Part shown: in pieces, positions 1 through 7,329 of the stretch
How the letters are laid out: each line of letters opens with the position of its first letter
Position numbering within the stretch: the first letter of the stretch is position 1
Assembly (NCBI GenBank): GCA_002366885.1
Contig: DFCD01000115.1
Location: forward strand, 23,144-45,414
Reading direction: 5' to 3'
DNA from: Verrucomicrobia bacterium UBA3063
GTDB lineage: Bacteria > Verrucomicrobiota > Verrucomicrobiia > Methylacidiphilales > Verrucolacustridaceae
Length of the DNA: 22,271 bases
Notes under the pieces: generated by a model
What the model was told of the DNA's origin: nothing
Database searches by the model: none
The model's input: the letters and a program-made list of their open reading frames with translations, nothing else
Program-made: the position numbers and the translations under genes

Positions 1-453
1 GTGGTCCAGAACCGGTTCGGGGTGCTTACCCGGATCGCCGGGCTTTTTAGCGGCCGGGGCTTCAACATCGACACCCTCAACGTGGGTCCCACCCAGAACG
101 ACAAGGTCTCCCGGATGACCATCGTGGTCGTGGGCAATGATCAGGTCCTTGAGCAGGTGGTCAAGCAGCTCAAGAAGCTCGTCGATGTCCTGGAAGTCCA
201 TGACTTCCAGGACGGGGACGTGATCGACCGGGAACTTATCCTTCTCAAGGTCAAAGCCACTTCCTCCACCCGCCCCGAGGTCATGCAGATCTGCGACATT
301 TTCCGCGCCAAAATCGTGGATGTGCAGTCCTCCAGCCTGGCTATCGAGGTCACCGGCGACGAAAGCAAGATCGACAAGTTTCTCGCCCTGATGAAACCCT
401 TCGGAGTGCTCGAGCTGAGCCGGACGGGCCGCATTGCCCTGCCCCGACGCTGA
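1..453 (+). CDS. ilvN: Acetolactate synthase small (regulatory) subunit, 5' end cut by window edge
   Basis: This is the regulatory subunit of acetohydroxyacid synthase. It binds the large catalytic subunit and gives valine feedback control of the first step of valine, leucine and isoleucine synthesis. The visible protein opens inside the first ACT-domain strand (VQNRFGVLTRIAGLFSGRGF) and keeps the family motif NIDTLNVGPT and the RMTIVV strand. The C-terminal half (from about residue 75) is the second ACT-like domain. Family members normally have several residues before the V-x-N-x-x-G-V-L strand, so the GTG at position 1 is probably an internal valine codon and the true start lies just outside the window. 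The gene ends 35 bp before ilvC on the same strand, so the two are probably co-transcribed, and the large subunit gene is expected immediately upstream. Identification is strong; only the start is uncertain. Confidence 0.95.
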   Translation: MVQNRFGVLTRIAGLFSGRGFNIDTLNVGPTQNDKVSRMTIVVVGNDQVLEQVVKQLKKLVDVLEVHDFQDGDVIDRELILLKVKATSSTRPEVMQICDIFRAKIVDVQSSSLAIEVTGDESKIDKFLALMKPFGVLELSRTGRIALPRR

Positions 454-473
454 CCCCTTTCACCCCAACCCCC

Positions 474-480
474 AAAGGAG
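474..480 (+). promoter_or_regulatory. Ribosome binding site of ilvC
   Basis: AAAGGAG lies 8 bases before the ATG at 489. It is one of the clearest Shine-Dalgarno sequences in the window and fixes the ilvC start. Confidence 0.8.
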
Positions 481-488
481 AACCCGCC

Positions 489-1514
489 ATGCCAGCCCGC
501 ATCTACCACGACTCTGACGCCAGCCTCGCACCCCTGAAACAGCGGAAGGTGGCCGTGATCGGCTTCGGTTCCCAAGGCCATGCCCACGCCCTCAATCTGA
601 AAAACAGCGGCGTCCGCGTCACCATCGGTCTCTACAAGGGCAGCAAGTCGATCCCCGTCGCCAAAAAGCATGGCTTCAAGGTTCTGCCTACCGCCGAGGC
701 GGTCCGGGGTGCCGACGTCATTTTCGTCGCCGTGCCGGACCTGAAAATCCCCTCGGTCTACGAGAAGGACATCGCCCCGAACCTCCGCAAGGGCCAATGC
801 CTCCTCTTTAGTCACGGTTTTGCCATCCACTACAAGACGGTCCGCCCGCCCAAAAACGTCGACGTCATTCTCGTCGCTCCCAAGGGACCGGGTCACATCG
901 TGCGCCGGCAGTACCAGGAAGGTCGCGGCGTGCCCGCACTTTTCGCCGTGCAGCAAAACCCCTCCGGGAAGGCCCGGGCGATCGCCCTTGCCTGGGCCCG
1001 GGGCATCGGTGCCACCCGCGCCGGCGTTCTCCAGACCACCTTCCAGGAGGAGACCGAGACCGATCTCTTTGGCGAGCAGGCCGTCCTTTGCGGAGGCACC
1101 TCCGCCCTGATCCAGGCCGGCTTTGAAGTCCTCGTGAAAGCCGGGTATCAACCGGAAGTCGCCTACTTTGAGGTGCTCCATGAGCTGAAACTCATCGTCG
1201 ATCTCATCAACGAGGCCGGCATCGCCGGCATGCGTTTCTCCATTTCCGAAACCGCCAAATACGGGGATGTCACCCGCGGTCCCCGCGTGGTCGACGCCCG
1301 CACCAAGAAAGCCATGCAGGCGGTCCTCCAGGAAATCCGTAACGGCAAATTTGCCCGCGCATGGGTCAAGGAAAGCCGGACGGGGATGAAGCGATACCAT
1401 CGCCTGCTGAAGCAGGGGGAGAAACACCCCATCGAAAAAACCGGCCAACGTCTCCGCGCCCTCATGCCCTGGATCCGCCGCCGGAACCTCAAGGGCGCCC
1501 AAGCCGCGTACTAG
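489..1514 (+). CDS. ilvC: Ketol-acid reductoisomerase, class I
   Basis: This cytosolic enzyme converts acetolactate or acetohydroxybutyrate to the dihydroxy acid using NAD(P)H and Mg2+, the second common step of branched-chain amino-acid synthesis. The 341-residue length fits the short class I form. The N-terminal Rossmann domain carries GFGSQG (residues 25-30) and the usual HAHALNLKNSG continuation. FSHGFAI holds the catalytic His109. The C-terminal knotted domain supplies the metal ligands in TDLFGEQ (Asp192 and Glu196), YFEVLHELK (Glu228 and Glu232) and the SISETAKYGD serine loop (residues 251-260). The loop after the second strand reads GLYKGSKS; its basic and serine residues are compatible with NADPH preference, which is an inference. 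The start is set by AAAGGAG upstream. It lies between ilvN and leuA on one strand, so the block serves valine and leucine synthesis. Confidence 0.98.
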   Translation: MPARIYHDSDASLAPLKQRKVAVIGFGSQGHAHALNLKNSGVRVTIGLYKGSKSIPVAKKHGFKVLPTAEAVRGADVIFVAVPDLKIPSVYEKDIAPNLRKGQCLLFSHGFAIHYKTVRPPKNVDVILVAPKGPGHIVRRQYQEGRGVPALFAVQQNPSGKARAIALAWARGIGATRAGVLQTTFQEETETDLFGEQAVLCGGTSALIQAGFEVLVKAGYQPEVAYFEVLHELKLIVDLINEAGIAGMRFSISETAKYGDVTRGPRVVDARTKKAMQAVLQEIRNGKFARAWVKESRTGMKRYHRLLKQGEKHPIEKTGQRLRALMPWIRRRNLKGAQAAY

Positions 1515-1637
1515 TCGAAAGGCGGGGCGGAACACCCCGGTCTGACAGCCTTCTCGCGACCAAGCCGGGCAGACTCACGCCGAGCCTGGCCCGTCTCCAG
1601 GGATGCAAAACCTCCCCATTCGGGGTAGGATGTCCCG

Positions 1638-3203
1638 ATGGCTGACCGGATCCTGATTTTCGACACCACCCTGCGGGACGGGGAGCAGTGCCCCGGAGCG
1701 GCCATGACCCAACGCCAAAAGCTGGAGGTGGCCCGCCAGTTGGCCCGTCTCGGCGTGGACATCCTCGAGGCCGGCTTCCCCATCGCCAGCCAAGGCGACT
1801 TCGAATCCGTCCGGGAAATCGCCCGCACCATCCGGGGTCCCGTCATCTGCGGCCTCGCCCGCTGCGTCCCCGCCGATATCGATGCCGCCGGCGCCGCCAT
1901 CAAGCCGGCCGGCAAAAAGGGACGGATCCACGTTTTCCTCGGCACGAGCAAAATCCATCGGGAGTTCAAGCTGGGCAAGGCCCGGGGGGAAATCCTCCGC
2001 CTGGCCGCCGAAGGGGTCCGACAGGCCCGCAGGTTCACCGCCGACGTGGAATTTTCCCCCGAGGATGCCTCCCGCACGGAGATCGATTTTCTTATCGAGG
2101 TTGTCGAGGCGGCCCTGGAGGCCGGCGCCACCACCATCAATCTCCCCGACACCACCGGGTATGCCACCCCCGAAGAGTATGGCCGGATGTTTCGCGAGGT
2201 CATCGCCAGGGCCCACGGTTCCGCCAACGCGGTCTTCAGCACGCACTGCCACAACGACCTCGGTCTGGCCGTCGCCAACTCCCTTGCGGGGGTTCTCGCG
2301 GGCGCCCGCCAGGTGGAGTGCACCCTGAACGGCATCGGCGAGCGGGCCGGCAACGCCGCCTTGGAAGAGATCGTGATGGCCCTGCGCACGCGCCACGACT
2401 CGTTCGGCGATCTGACCACCGGCATCCTCACCCGCGAAATCGTCCGCACCTCGCGGCTGGTTTCCGCCTCCTGCAGTTTTCCCGTTCCCAGGAACAAGGC
2501 GATCGTCGGCCTGAACGCCTTCGCCCACAGTTCCGGCATCCATCAGGACGGGATTCTGAAAAAGCGGGAAACCTACGAGATCATGGATCCGGAGGAGGTC
2601 GGCTGGGGAAAGACCGAGCTCCCCCTCACCAAGCACAGCGGCCGGGCCGCAATGGCCTCCCGCCTGAAACACCTCGGCTACACCCTCAAGCCGGCGGAAC
2701 TGCAGGCCGTCTTCACCCGTTTCAAGGAGATTGGGGACCGGAAAAAGTTCGTTTACGACGACGATCTTGTTTCCCTGGTCGGCGCCCAGATCCAGGTCGC
2801 CCGGGAAACCTACACTCTGGAAAGATTGTCCGTGACCTGTGGGATCGGGGAAAAACCCGAAGCCAGGATCACCCTGCGCCACGGCCGAAAAAATCTGGCG
2901 GCAACCGGCACCGGGGACGGGGCGGTGGACGCCGTTTTAAAAACGATCGACCGGATTGCTGGCCTGAAGGGACATCTGGTCGACTACCAGGTTCGTGCGG
3001 TCACCGAAGGCAAGGATGCGGTCGGCGAGGTCAGCCTGAGTGTGCGCTTTGTTGCGGGGACCGAACCTTCCGCGGGACGCGCCGCCGCCACCGATGTGAT
3101 TGAATCCAGCGCCCGGGCCTACCTGGCGGCGGTGAATCGTTGGCTCGCCGAAGGCGGCCGGGATTCCCGAAAGAAATCCCGGCGCGCCTTGGCGCACCCC
3201 TGA
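1638..3203 (+). CDS. leuA: 2-isopropylmalate synthase
   Basis: LeuA condenses acetyl-CoA with 2-oxoisovalerate to 2-isopropylmalate, the committed step to leucine. The 521-residue length matches the long leucine-regulated form. The TIM barrel opens with DTTLRDGEQCPG (residues 9-20), whose Arg and Asp bind substrate and metal. HCHND holds the metal ligands His203 and His205, followed by NGIGERAGNA (231-240), the acetyl-CoA site. The linker region begins near HSSGIHQDGILK. The C-terminal domain (about 390-500) is the LeuA allosteric dimer domain, which binds leucine in the family. The ATG at 1638 directly precedes the barrel's first strand and has GTAGGA upstream. A 123-bp gap separates it from ilvC, long enough for its own promoter, though none is obvious. 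The last residues are basic (RKKSRR). It is convergent with the RRM gene, leaving only 4 bp between the stops. Confidence 0.98.
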   Translation: MADRILIFDTTLRDGEQCPGAAMTQRQKLEVARQLARLGVDILEAGFPIASQGDFESVREIARTIRGPVICGLARCVPADIDAAGAAIKPAGKKGRIHVFLGTSKIHREFKLGKARGEILRLAAEGVRQARRFTADVEFSPEDASRTEIDFLIEVVEAALEAGATTINLPDTTGYATPEEYGRMFREVIARAHGSANAVFSTHCHNDLGLAVANSLAGVLAGARQVECTLNGIGERAGNAALEEIVMALRTRHDSFGDLTTGILTREIVRTSRLVSASCSFPVPRNKAIVGLNAFAHSSGIHQDGILKKRETYEIMDPEEVGWGKTELPLTKHSGRAAMASRLKHLGYTLKPAELQAVFTRFKEIGDRKKFVYDDDLVSLVGAQIQVARETYTLERLSVTCGIGEKPEARITLRHGRKNLAATGTGDGAVDAVLKTIDRIAGLKGHLVDYQVRAVTEGKDAVGEVSLSVRFVAGTEPSAGRAAATDVIESSARAYLAAVNRWLAEGGRDSRKKSRRALAHP

Positions 3204-3207
3204 TCGA

Positions 3208-3873
3208 TCAGTCGAAACTGGGGTTGCGGGGGCCCCGGCTGTAATCGAAGTCACCCTCCGAACGGCCCGCCCGCTCGTTTTCCTCGATCTCGGCGCGTGG
3301 ACCGCCCCGGTCGTCGCGACGGGGGCCCCTCTCGGGCCTTTCCCCCATCGACTTGGCGCCGTTGACGATCATCAGCCGGCCCATGAATTCGGAATCGTGC
3401 AGCTTCTTGGCCGCCTCCTGCGCGCCCTCCAGGGTCTGCATCTCAACGAAGCCGAAGCCTTTCGAGCTGGAGCCCTTGTCCCGCACGATTTCCACATTGC
3501 GGACCCCGGCGATCTTTCCGAAATGATCGAACAGGTCGCTCTCGGAAGCGTCGTAGGAGAGATTCCCCACGTAGAGACGCGGGGTAAGGACTTCCTGGGG
3601 TGGGGCGGTGCGGGGACCCCGCGGGGTGCGCGGTTGTCCTTCCGTCCGTGCCGGCCGGTTTTCGCCCCGGCCTTGGCCCTGGCCCCGATGTTCGGAACTT
3701 CCATGGATGCCAAACAGTTTCTTCAGCCAGCCCCAGAAGCCGCCCTTTTTGGGCTGGCCCCCGCGGGATTCGTGGCGGAATCCGCCACGTCCTCCGTGGC
3801 GGTGGTGGCGCCGGCGCCGGCGCTCATGGGGACCACCGCCGGAGCGGCGTCCCTGATTTCCATCATAGCTCAT
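3208..3873 (-). CDS. RRM-domain RNA-binding protein with basic, Gly-rich N-terminus
   Basis: This is a single-RRM protein of the small bacterial glycine-rich RNA-binding type, probably a cytosolic RNA chaperone or post-transcriptional regulator. From the chosen start (MSYDGNQ) it is 221 residues. Residues 1-95 are low-complexity and basic, with an RRRRRHHRHGGRGG stretch and an isolated hydrophobic GFWGWLKKLFGI patch. The RRM spans about 98-177, with RNP2 LYVGNL (100-105) and RNP1 KGFGFVEM (138-145). The tail is Arg/Gly/Glu-rich. A GTG at 3966 would add 31 residues in the same frame, but those are unlike an RRM leader and MSYDGN is a typical opening. No clear Shine-Dalgarno precedes either start. 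RNA targets cannot be inferred. Confidence 0.88.
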   Translation of the reverse strand: MSYDGNQGRRSGGGPHERRRRRHHRHGGRGGFRHESRGGQPKKGGFWGWLKKLFGIHGSSEHRGQGQGRGENRPARTEGQPRTPRGPRTAPPQEVLTPRLYVGNLSYDASESDLFDHFGKIAGVRNVEIVRDKGSSSKGFGFVEMQTLEGAQEAAKKLHDSEFMGRLMIVNGAKSMGERPERGPRRDDRGGPRAEIEENERAGRSEGDFDYSRGPRNPSFD

Positions 3874-4182
3874 GTTGTTTTCTGTCGGCGGGAAGGAATG
3901 GCCCGGGGGGACCAGCCGGACGAACGGCGTCCGGTGTGGGGCGGCGTGGTGGCCTGATTCAGCCACCTTTTTAGGCCTGCCCCGTGAGTCGCCTTTGGCT
4001 CTCGGTATGGTCTGCGGGATGAATTGGCACGATTTAGGGGACCCGAGATTGATCTGGTTCGATCAGGGAAACCGGACCCACATGCCTCTCAAGAAACCTC
4101 CCGCCGCGCTCCTTTCAAGGAAACAAGCATGGCAAAGGGAAGGAATTTTACAAGTAAACTTAAATGTCTGGTGGAAAGATGT

Positions 4183-4674
4183 TTAGGCGTGAGAGGCTTT
4201 CGCCTCGATCATCGTCGGACTCCCCACGTTGCCGCCGCTGAGATAGAACCCGGCGGCCGCCTGTTGGGGCAGCATCATCATGGCCAACGCTTCCTTCCAA
4301 GTCCCATCCACCCAGTAAGGGGTTCCCAAAAAATCCCCCGTCTGGCCGAATTCAGCGTAAAACCAGGTGTAATTTTCCAGGCCCTCGGCAAATCCCCCGG
4401 TTTGGGCAACCACAAGGGTTTGCCGCCCGTCCCCGGCATCCTCGGTCTGGCAAATCAGCTCGCCCCCGTCCTGAAGGGTCCAGCGAACATCCCAAAAGGT
4501 GCTGCCGCCATCCTGCCAGGTCGACCCATAAGCACGGACCATTTGGGCCAAGGCACGGGAAAAACGGTTCCAATCCTCCAGAGCCCACTCGCTTGGCTGA
4601 AGGATCTGCTGTACCCGCTGGATGCGGGTGCGCCATTCATGCGCAATCCGGCGAAGCTCGACACGGCTAATCAC
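4183..4674 (-). CDS. Uncharacterised 163-aa protein, Trp-rich
   Basis: I do not recognise the family. The 163-residue product is soluble-looking, with no signal peptide or membrane segment. It opens with an amphipathic helix region (ISRVELRRIAHEWRTRIQRVQQIL). Later it is rich in aromatic residues, with short strand-like stretches (FWDVRWTLQDG, RQTLVVAQTGGF, YTWFYAEFGQ, GTPYWVDGTW) that suggest a small beta fold. It starts with GTG only 7 bp after the stop of the membrane coiled-coil gene at 4682-5272, so the two are almost certainly co-transcribed. The opposite strand is also open here, but the composition of that reading is not protein-like. Function unknown. Confidence 0.7.
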   Translation of the reverse strand: MISRVELRRIAHEWRTRIQRVQQILQPSEWALEDWNRFSRALAQMVRAYGSTWQDGGSTFWDVRWTLQDGGELICQTEDAGDGRQTLVVAQTGGFAEGLENYTWFYAEFGQTGDFLGTPYWVDGTWKEALAMMMLPQQAAAGFYLSGGNVGSPTMIEAKASHA

Positions 4675-4681
4675 GTTGATC

Positions 4682-5272
4682 TCAACGACGTCGATCGCCC
4701 GAGTCGCCCTCTAACATGGACAGACGCTGCCGGAGGGTGGAGATATCCTTGTCATTCCGGTTAACCTGCGACTTGATCTGCTCGACCGTCGACAACTGCT
4801 TTGCCAACTGGGCTCCTGCCGAATCCAGTCCGCTCGCCAACTCCGCATCCCGGGCCTGCAGAAGGGCCAGTTCCTTGTTGATGCGCTGTTCCATCACCCC
4901 CAGCGTCACGCTCTGGTTCTGAATTTGTTTCCACAGCACATAACCACCGAACGCGGAAAGAGAAGCAAACCCGGCAATGATCAGCAAAAGCGCCAAGCCC
5001 ACCCCGCTAAGGATCGAGCTGACCGCCCGCTGCTCCTTTCGCTGTCGGTCGATGCTTCGTCTCACATTTAGGGCGGCAGGGGTTGTTCCATTCATGGTGC
5101 TTTGCTCCTTGTGCTCGGTTGACGTGGCGGAAGAATAATTTTCGGGACGCGGAGGCCCCTTGATCACCACAACCTCAGGCTCCCCGGAGGTAACCCCATT
5201 GGCCGTGGGTTGGCTGGAAAAGGGCAATTCGGAATCCGTTGGCTGGGATGTCGAACTAATGCTGTCCCTCAT
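4682..5272 (-). CDS. Membrane-anchored coiled-coil protein, uncharacterised
   Basis: This 196-residue protein has three parts: a polar Ser/Thr/Pro-rich N-terminus (1-60), a basic patch (RRSIDRQRKEQR) followed by one transmembrane helix (about residues 85-112, ILSGVGLALLLIIAGFASL and beyond), and a heptad-rich C-terminus with NKELALLQARDAELASGL and a QIKSQVNRNDKDISTLRQRL segment predicted to form a coiled coil. The basic residues before the helix suggest a cytosolic N-terminus and periplasmic coiled coil. The layout resembles many small envelope or division-associated proteins, but I cannot name it. An internal ATG at 5095 has a strong Shine-Dalgarno (AAGGAG) and would give a 137-residue form lacking the polar leader; that could be the real start. 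It is the middle gene of a three-gene minus-strand run. Confidence 0.68.
   Translation of the reverse strand: MRDSISSTSQPTDSELPFSSQPTANGVTSGEPEVVVIKGPPRPENYSSATSTEHKEQSTMNGTTPAALNVRRSIDRQRKEQRAVSSILSGVGLALLLIIAGFASLSAFGGYVLWKQIQNQSVTLGVMEQRINKELALLQARDAELASGLDSAGAQLAKQLSTVEQIKSQVNRNDKDISTLRQRLSMLEGDSGDRRR
5105..5110 (-). promoter_or_regulatory. Strong internal ribosome binding site inside 4682-5272
   Basis: On the minus strand AAGGAG lies 9 bases before the ATG at 5095 (MNGTTPAALN). The upstream ATG at 5272 has no comparable site, so 5095 is the competing start, or both products are made. Confidence 0.5.
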
Positions 5273-5339
5273 GATTGAATACCCTACTAATTGGACACCG
5301 AAAAGCCGGTTGACCAGCGATTCCTAAATTACTTTTTAC

Positions 5340-5858
5340 CTAATTTCTTTTATTTTTCCTCGGTTTCCCTGCACGGGCGACGTTGGAGCCGTTTTCGCCG
5401 GCTTGGGTGCCGCCTTCCACCCATCCCTTGCCCCTGCGAATCAGGCTCTGTGCGTTTAACTGGACCGCTTCCTCCGGCCTCAACCACATCGCTTCCAGGA
5501 CGCGGCACAGCTCCTCGGGAAGTCCGCCTGCGTGGTCCCGGGCAATCCGCAGAAACTCCCCGGCCTCCCGGAAAGGATAAAGGCCGGGGCAGCTCTTCGA
5601 GCGGGCAGCCAGCTTGGCCAGCAGCTCATCCCGTCTCCGGGTCCAATGGAGGTTGTTTCCCAAGGCCCCATCTTCCCCGGCCCACCTTTCCGCTGTCCAG
5701 TCCCGGAGCGGATTTTTTTTGGCCTCGTAAGTCCCCGGAAAAGCCCCGCAAGCTTTTTTCCTTCGGCCATGCCCGGAATCGGGGCAAAATGGCGGGGTGA
5801 GGTTTGACCGAAACGCGGCCCTGGCCGGGACTTTCTTCGCCCTTTTCGTGTCCGCCAC
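5340..5858 (-). CDS. Uncharacterised basic protein, start uncertain
   Basis: I recognise no family. The convincing part is the C-terminal 110 residues: a basic helical segment (HWTRRRDELLAKLAARSKSC), then PGLYPFREAGEFLRIARD and GLPEELCRVLEAMWLRPEEA, which look like a compact helical domain. The first 50 residues are Lys/Arg/Pro-rich and overlap the start of the divergent gene at 5797, so they may not be translated. A TTG at codon 68 (LGNNLHW) is one possible later start but has only a weak ribosome site. It is followed after 67 bp by the membrane coiled-coil gene in the same direction. Codon composition supports coding for about 5340-5660 only. Confidence 0.5.
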   Translation of the reverse strand: MADTKRAKKVPARAAFRSNLTPPFCPDSGHGRRKKACGAFPGTYEAKKNPLRDWTAERWAGEDGALGNNLHWTRRRDELLAKLAARSKSCPGLYPFREAGEFLRIARDHAGGLPEELCRVLEAMWLRPEEAVQLNAQSLIRRGKGWVEGGTQAGENGSNVARAGKPRKNKRN

Positions 5859-6171
5859 GCCCTGGTTTCAGGAAATCCCCCTTTCGGCAAAAGCGGGATT
5901 TTCCGGAGGGCTTTTCCTGACGTATGCCTCCATCGGTTGCCTTGTCGCCCTTGGCCCCGCCTGCGGGCACCGCATCCGGACTGGCGCCCTGATCGGCTTT
6001 CTCTACAGCCTGCCGGGAGCCGTCTTCACATCCGTTCCCTATCCCCTGGCCGCCGAAGCGGCGACCTACTACCGGGAATTCGCCTCGGGCGGAGGGCGGG
6101 CCTTCTGCCTGACCCTGATTTTCGGGGCCTTGGCCGGAGCCTTCGCCGGGTTCTTCCGGCGGTCCCCATGA
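5797..6171 (+). CDS. Small integral membrane protein, uncharacterised
   Basis: This is a 124-residue protein with about four hydrophobic helices: near residues 8-26 (ALAGTFFALFVSATPWF), 33-55 (GGLFLTYASIGCLVALGP), 62-82 (TGALIGFLYSLPGAVF) and 102-121 (FCLTLIFGALAGAFAGFF). It is Gly/Ala-rich and resembles small multi-pass proteins of unknown role. The GTG start at 5797 is preceded by GGCGG. The stop overlaps the next gene's start (ATGA at 6168-6171), so the two are translationally coupled. The 5' end is antisense to the presumed start of the gene at 5340-5858. No family assigned. Confidence 0.7.
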   Translation: MRFDRNAALAGTFFALFVSATPWFQEIPLSAKAGFSGGLFLTYASIGCLVALGPACGHRIRTGALIGFLYSLPGAVFTSVPYPLAAEAATYYREFASGGGRAFCLTLIFGALAGAFAGFFRRSP

Positions 6172-6389
6172 GCACCGCCCCCGTCCTCAACCGCCTGAAC
6201 GGCCTTCTCTACCGCCGCGAGTTTGCCCGCCTGAGCGCCCAGGACCGGACCCTGGCCCGGACCTGGATGCTTCAGTTCCTCAAGATCAACCATCCCGATT
6301 GGACAAAACAAACCATCGAGAGGGAATACGAAAGGTTGCTCCATTGCCGGCCGGTCGCCGTGGATGAGTGGAGCCGCAGGATGACCTGA
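6168..6389 (+). CDS. Uncharacterised 73-aa protein, translationally coupled
   Basis: The ATG at 6168 overlaps the TGA of the upstream membrane-protein gene. The product (MSTAPVLNRLNGLLYRREFA onward) is a short soluble, helical, Arg-rich protein, with ARLSAQDRTLARTWMLQFLK and NHPDWTKQTIEREYERLL as two amphipathic helices. A longer upstream reading in this frame is antiparallel noise. The next gene begins 4 bp after its stop, so the three small genes from 5797 to 6924 form one operon. Family unknown. Confidence 0.7.
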   Translation: MSTAPVLNRLNGLLYRREFARLSAQDRTLARTWMLQFLKINHPDWTKQTIEREYERLLHCRPVAVDEWSRRMT

Positions 6390-6393
6390 GCCG

Positions 6394-6924
6394 ATGAAAG
6401 CGCTGTTGCTTGGTTTGGCCGGAATCTGGGCAAGCGCCGGGGCGATTGCGGAAACCCCGCCCCAGCCCGTCGCCTTCCGGATCGGCCTGGCCCGGTTTGA
6501 ACGGCCGGAAGGATGGAAGTTTTCCCGCCCTGCCGACGGCATCCGGGCCGCACTCCTCGAAAAAACCGTGGCCTCCACCCCTCTGTGCATCACCTTCACC
6601 CGCTTTCCGCCCGGAGGGGGCGGCTCGCTGGAGGCCAACCTGGACCGCTGGCGTGGCCAATTTCTCTCGCTGGACTCCCCCGCTGATGTGATCCGACAGA
6701 CCGATATCCATCGGACGACGGTTAGGCTGGCCGGCACCATGAAAGGGGGCGTTCCCGGCGGCCCGTCCCGGGACACACCCGGAACCATGCTTTTGGGGGC
6801 GATCCTCGGATCGCCGGAGGATGGCTTCGTCGTTGTCAAGTTGGCCGGGCCCGCAACCATGGTGGCCCGGGAGGAAAAGGTTTTTCGCGAGCTCGTGGCG
6901 AAAGCCGCCGACCAGACGCCTTAA
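6394..6924 (+). CDS. Secreted/periplasmic protein of unknown function
   Basis: This 176-residue product has a clear Sec signal peptide (MKALLLGLAGIWASAGAIAE, cleavage probably after GAIA). The mature part resembles small beta-rich exported proteins: FERPEGWKFSRPADGIRAAL at the start, then LCITFTRFPPGGGGSLEANLDRW and, near the end, TMLLGAILGSPEDGFVVVKL with GPATMVAREEKVFREL. The phrase about a 'polypeptide that binds or reports on sulfur or lipid' would be speculation, so I assign no function. It is third in the 5797-6924 operon. Its TAA stop shares the TTAA at 6921-6924 with hisI on the other strand. Confidence 0.72.
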   Translation: MKALLLGLAGIWASAGAIAETPPQPVAFRIGLARFERPEGWKFSRPADGIRAALLEKTVASTPLCITFTRFPPGGGGSLEANLDRWRGQFLSLDSPADVIRQTDIHRTTVRLAGTMKGGVPGGPSRDTPGTMLLGAILGSPEDGFVVVKLAGPATMVAREEKVFRELVAKAADQTP

Positions 6925-7316
6925 CCGGCCCTTGCCAACTCCGCCGGACCGGAAAGGCTGAGCTTCCGGAAAAAGCAGCTTCGCTCCCCGGTGTGGCACG
7001 CCGCCCCGCCCGCGGGCAGACGAACCTTCACCAACAGGCAGTCCTGGTCGCAATCGATCCGGATCTCCTCCACCGCAAGATAATTTCCGGATGTCTCTCC
7101 TTTCACCCACAGCTTTTTGCGGGAACGGCTGTAGAAGGTGGCCTTGCGGGTGCGGCGGGTCGCCTCCAGCGCCTCGCGGTTCATATAGGCCACCATGAGG
7201 ACTTCCCCGGTTCCGGCGTCAACTGCCACGGCCGGCATCAGGCCGGTTTCGGAGAATTTCGGCGCGAAAGGTTCCGGTCTTCCCGCGCCGCCGGACCGGG
7301 AAGCACTCATTCCCAC
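6921..7316 (-). CDS. hisI: Phosphoribosyl-AMP cyclohydrolase
   Basis: HisI opens the adenine ring of phosphoribosyl-AMP in the third step of histidine synthesis. It is a cytosolic Zn2+/Mg2+ enzyme. The 131-residue length is the stand-alone cyclohydrolase; there is no fused HisE pyrophosphatase domain. Key residues are present: VLMVAYMNREAL (39-50), FYSRSRKKLWVKGETSGN (61-78), the Mg2+ cluster Asp88, Asp90 and Asp92 in DCDQDC, and the Zn2+ cysteines Cys93, Cys107 (CHTGERSC) and Cys114. The GTG at 7316 and ATG at 7310 are both possible starts; neither has a strong ribosome site. No other his genes are in the window. Its stop overlaps that of the convergent secreted-protein gene, and it lies 13 bp after the PpiC gene, so it may be read from the same transcript. 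Confidence 0.96.
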   Translation of the reverse strand: MGMSASRSGGAGRPEPFAPKFSETGLMPAVAVDAGTGEVLMVAYMNREALEATRRTRKATFYSRSRKKLWVKGETSGNYLAVEEIRIDCDQDCLLVKVRLPAGGAACHTGERSCFFRKLSLSGPAELARAG

Positions 7317-7329
7317 AGGCCCGCCCGGC

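Noticed and set aside
141..1535. Long open readings antisense to ilvN/ilvC, and similar ones over leuA and 7195-8406
   Set aside because: High GC with biased third positions gives long antisense readings; the sense proteins are unmistakable.
1515..1637. Leucine-type attenuator before leuA
   Set aside because: No short Leu-rich leader peptide or competing hairpins could be made out in the 123 bp.
4024..4040. Sigma-54-like TGGCAC box
   Set aside because: TGGCAC is followed by GATTTAGGGG, with no TTGC(A/T) at the required spacing.
4129..4190. Small + strand reading starting MAKGRNFTSKLK with GGAAA upstream
   Set aside because: It runs on antisense to the better-supported minus gene at 4183-4674, and the continuation is Pro/His/Gly-rich and not protein-like.
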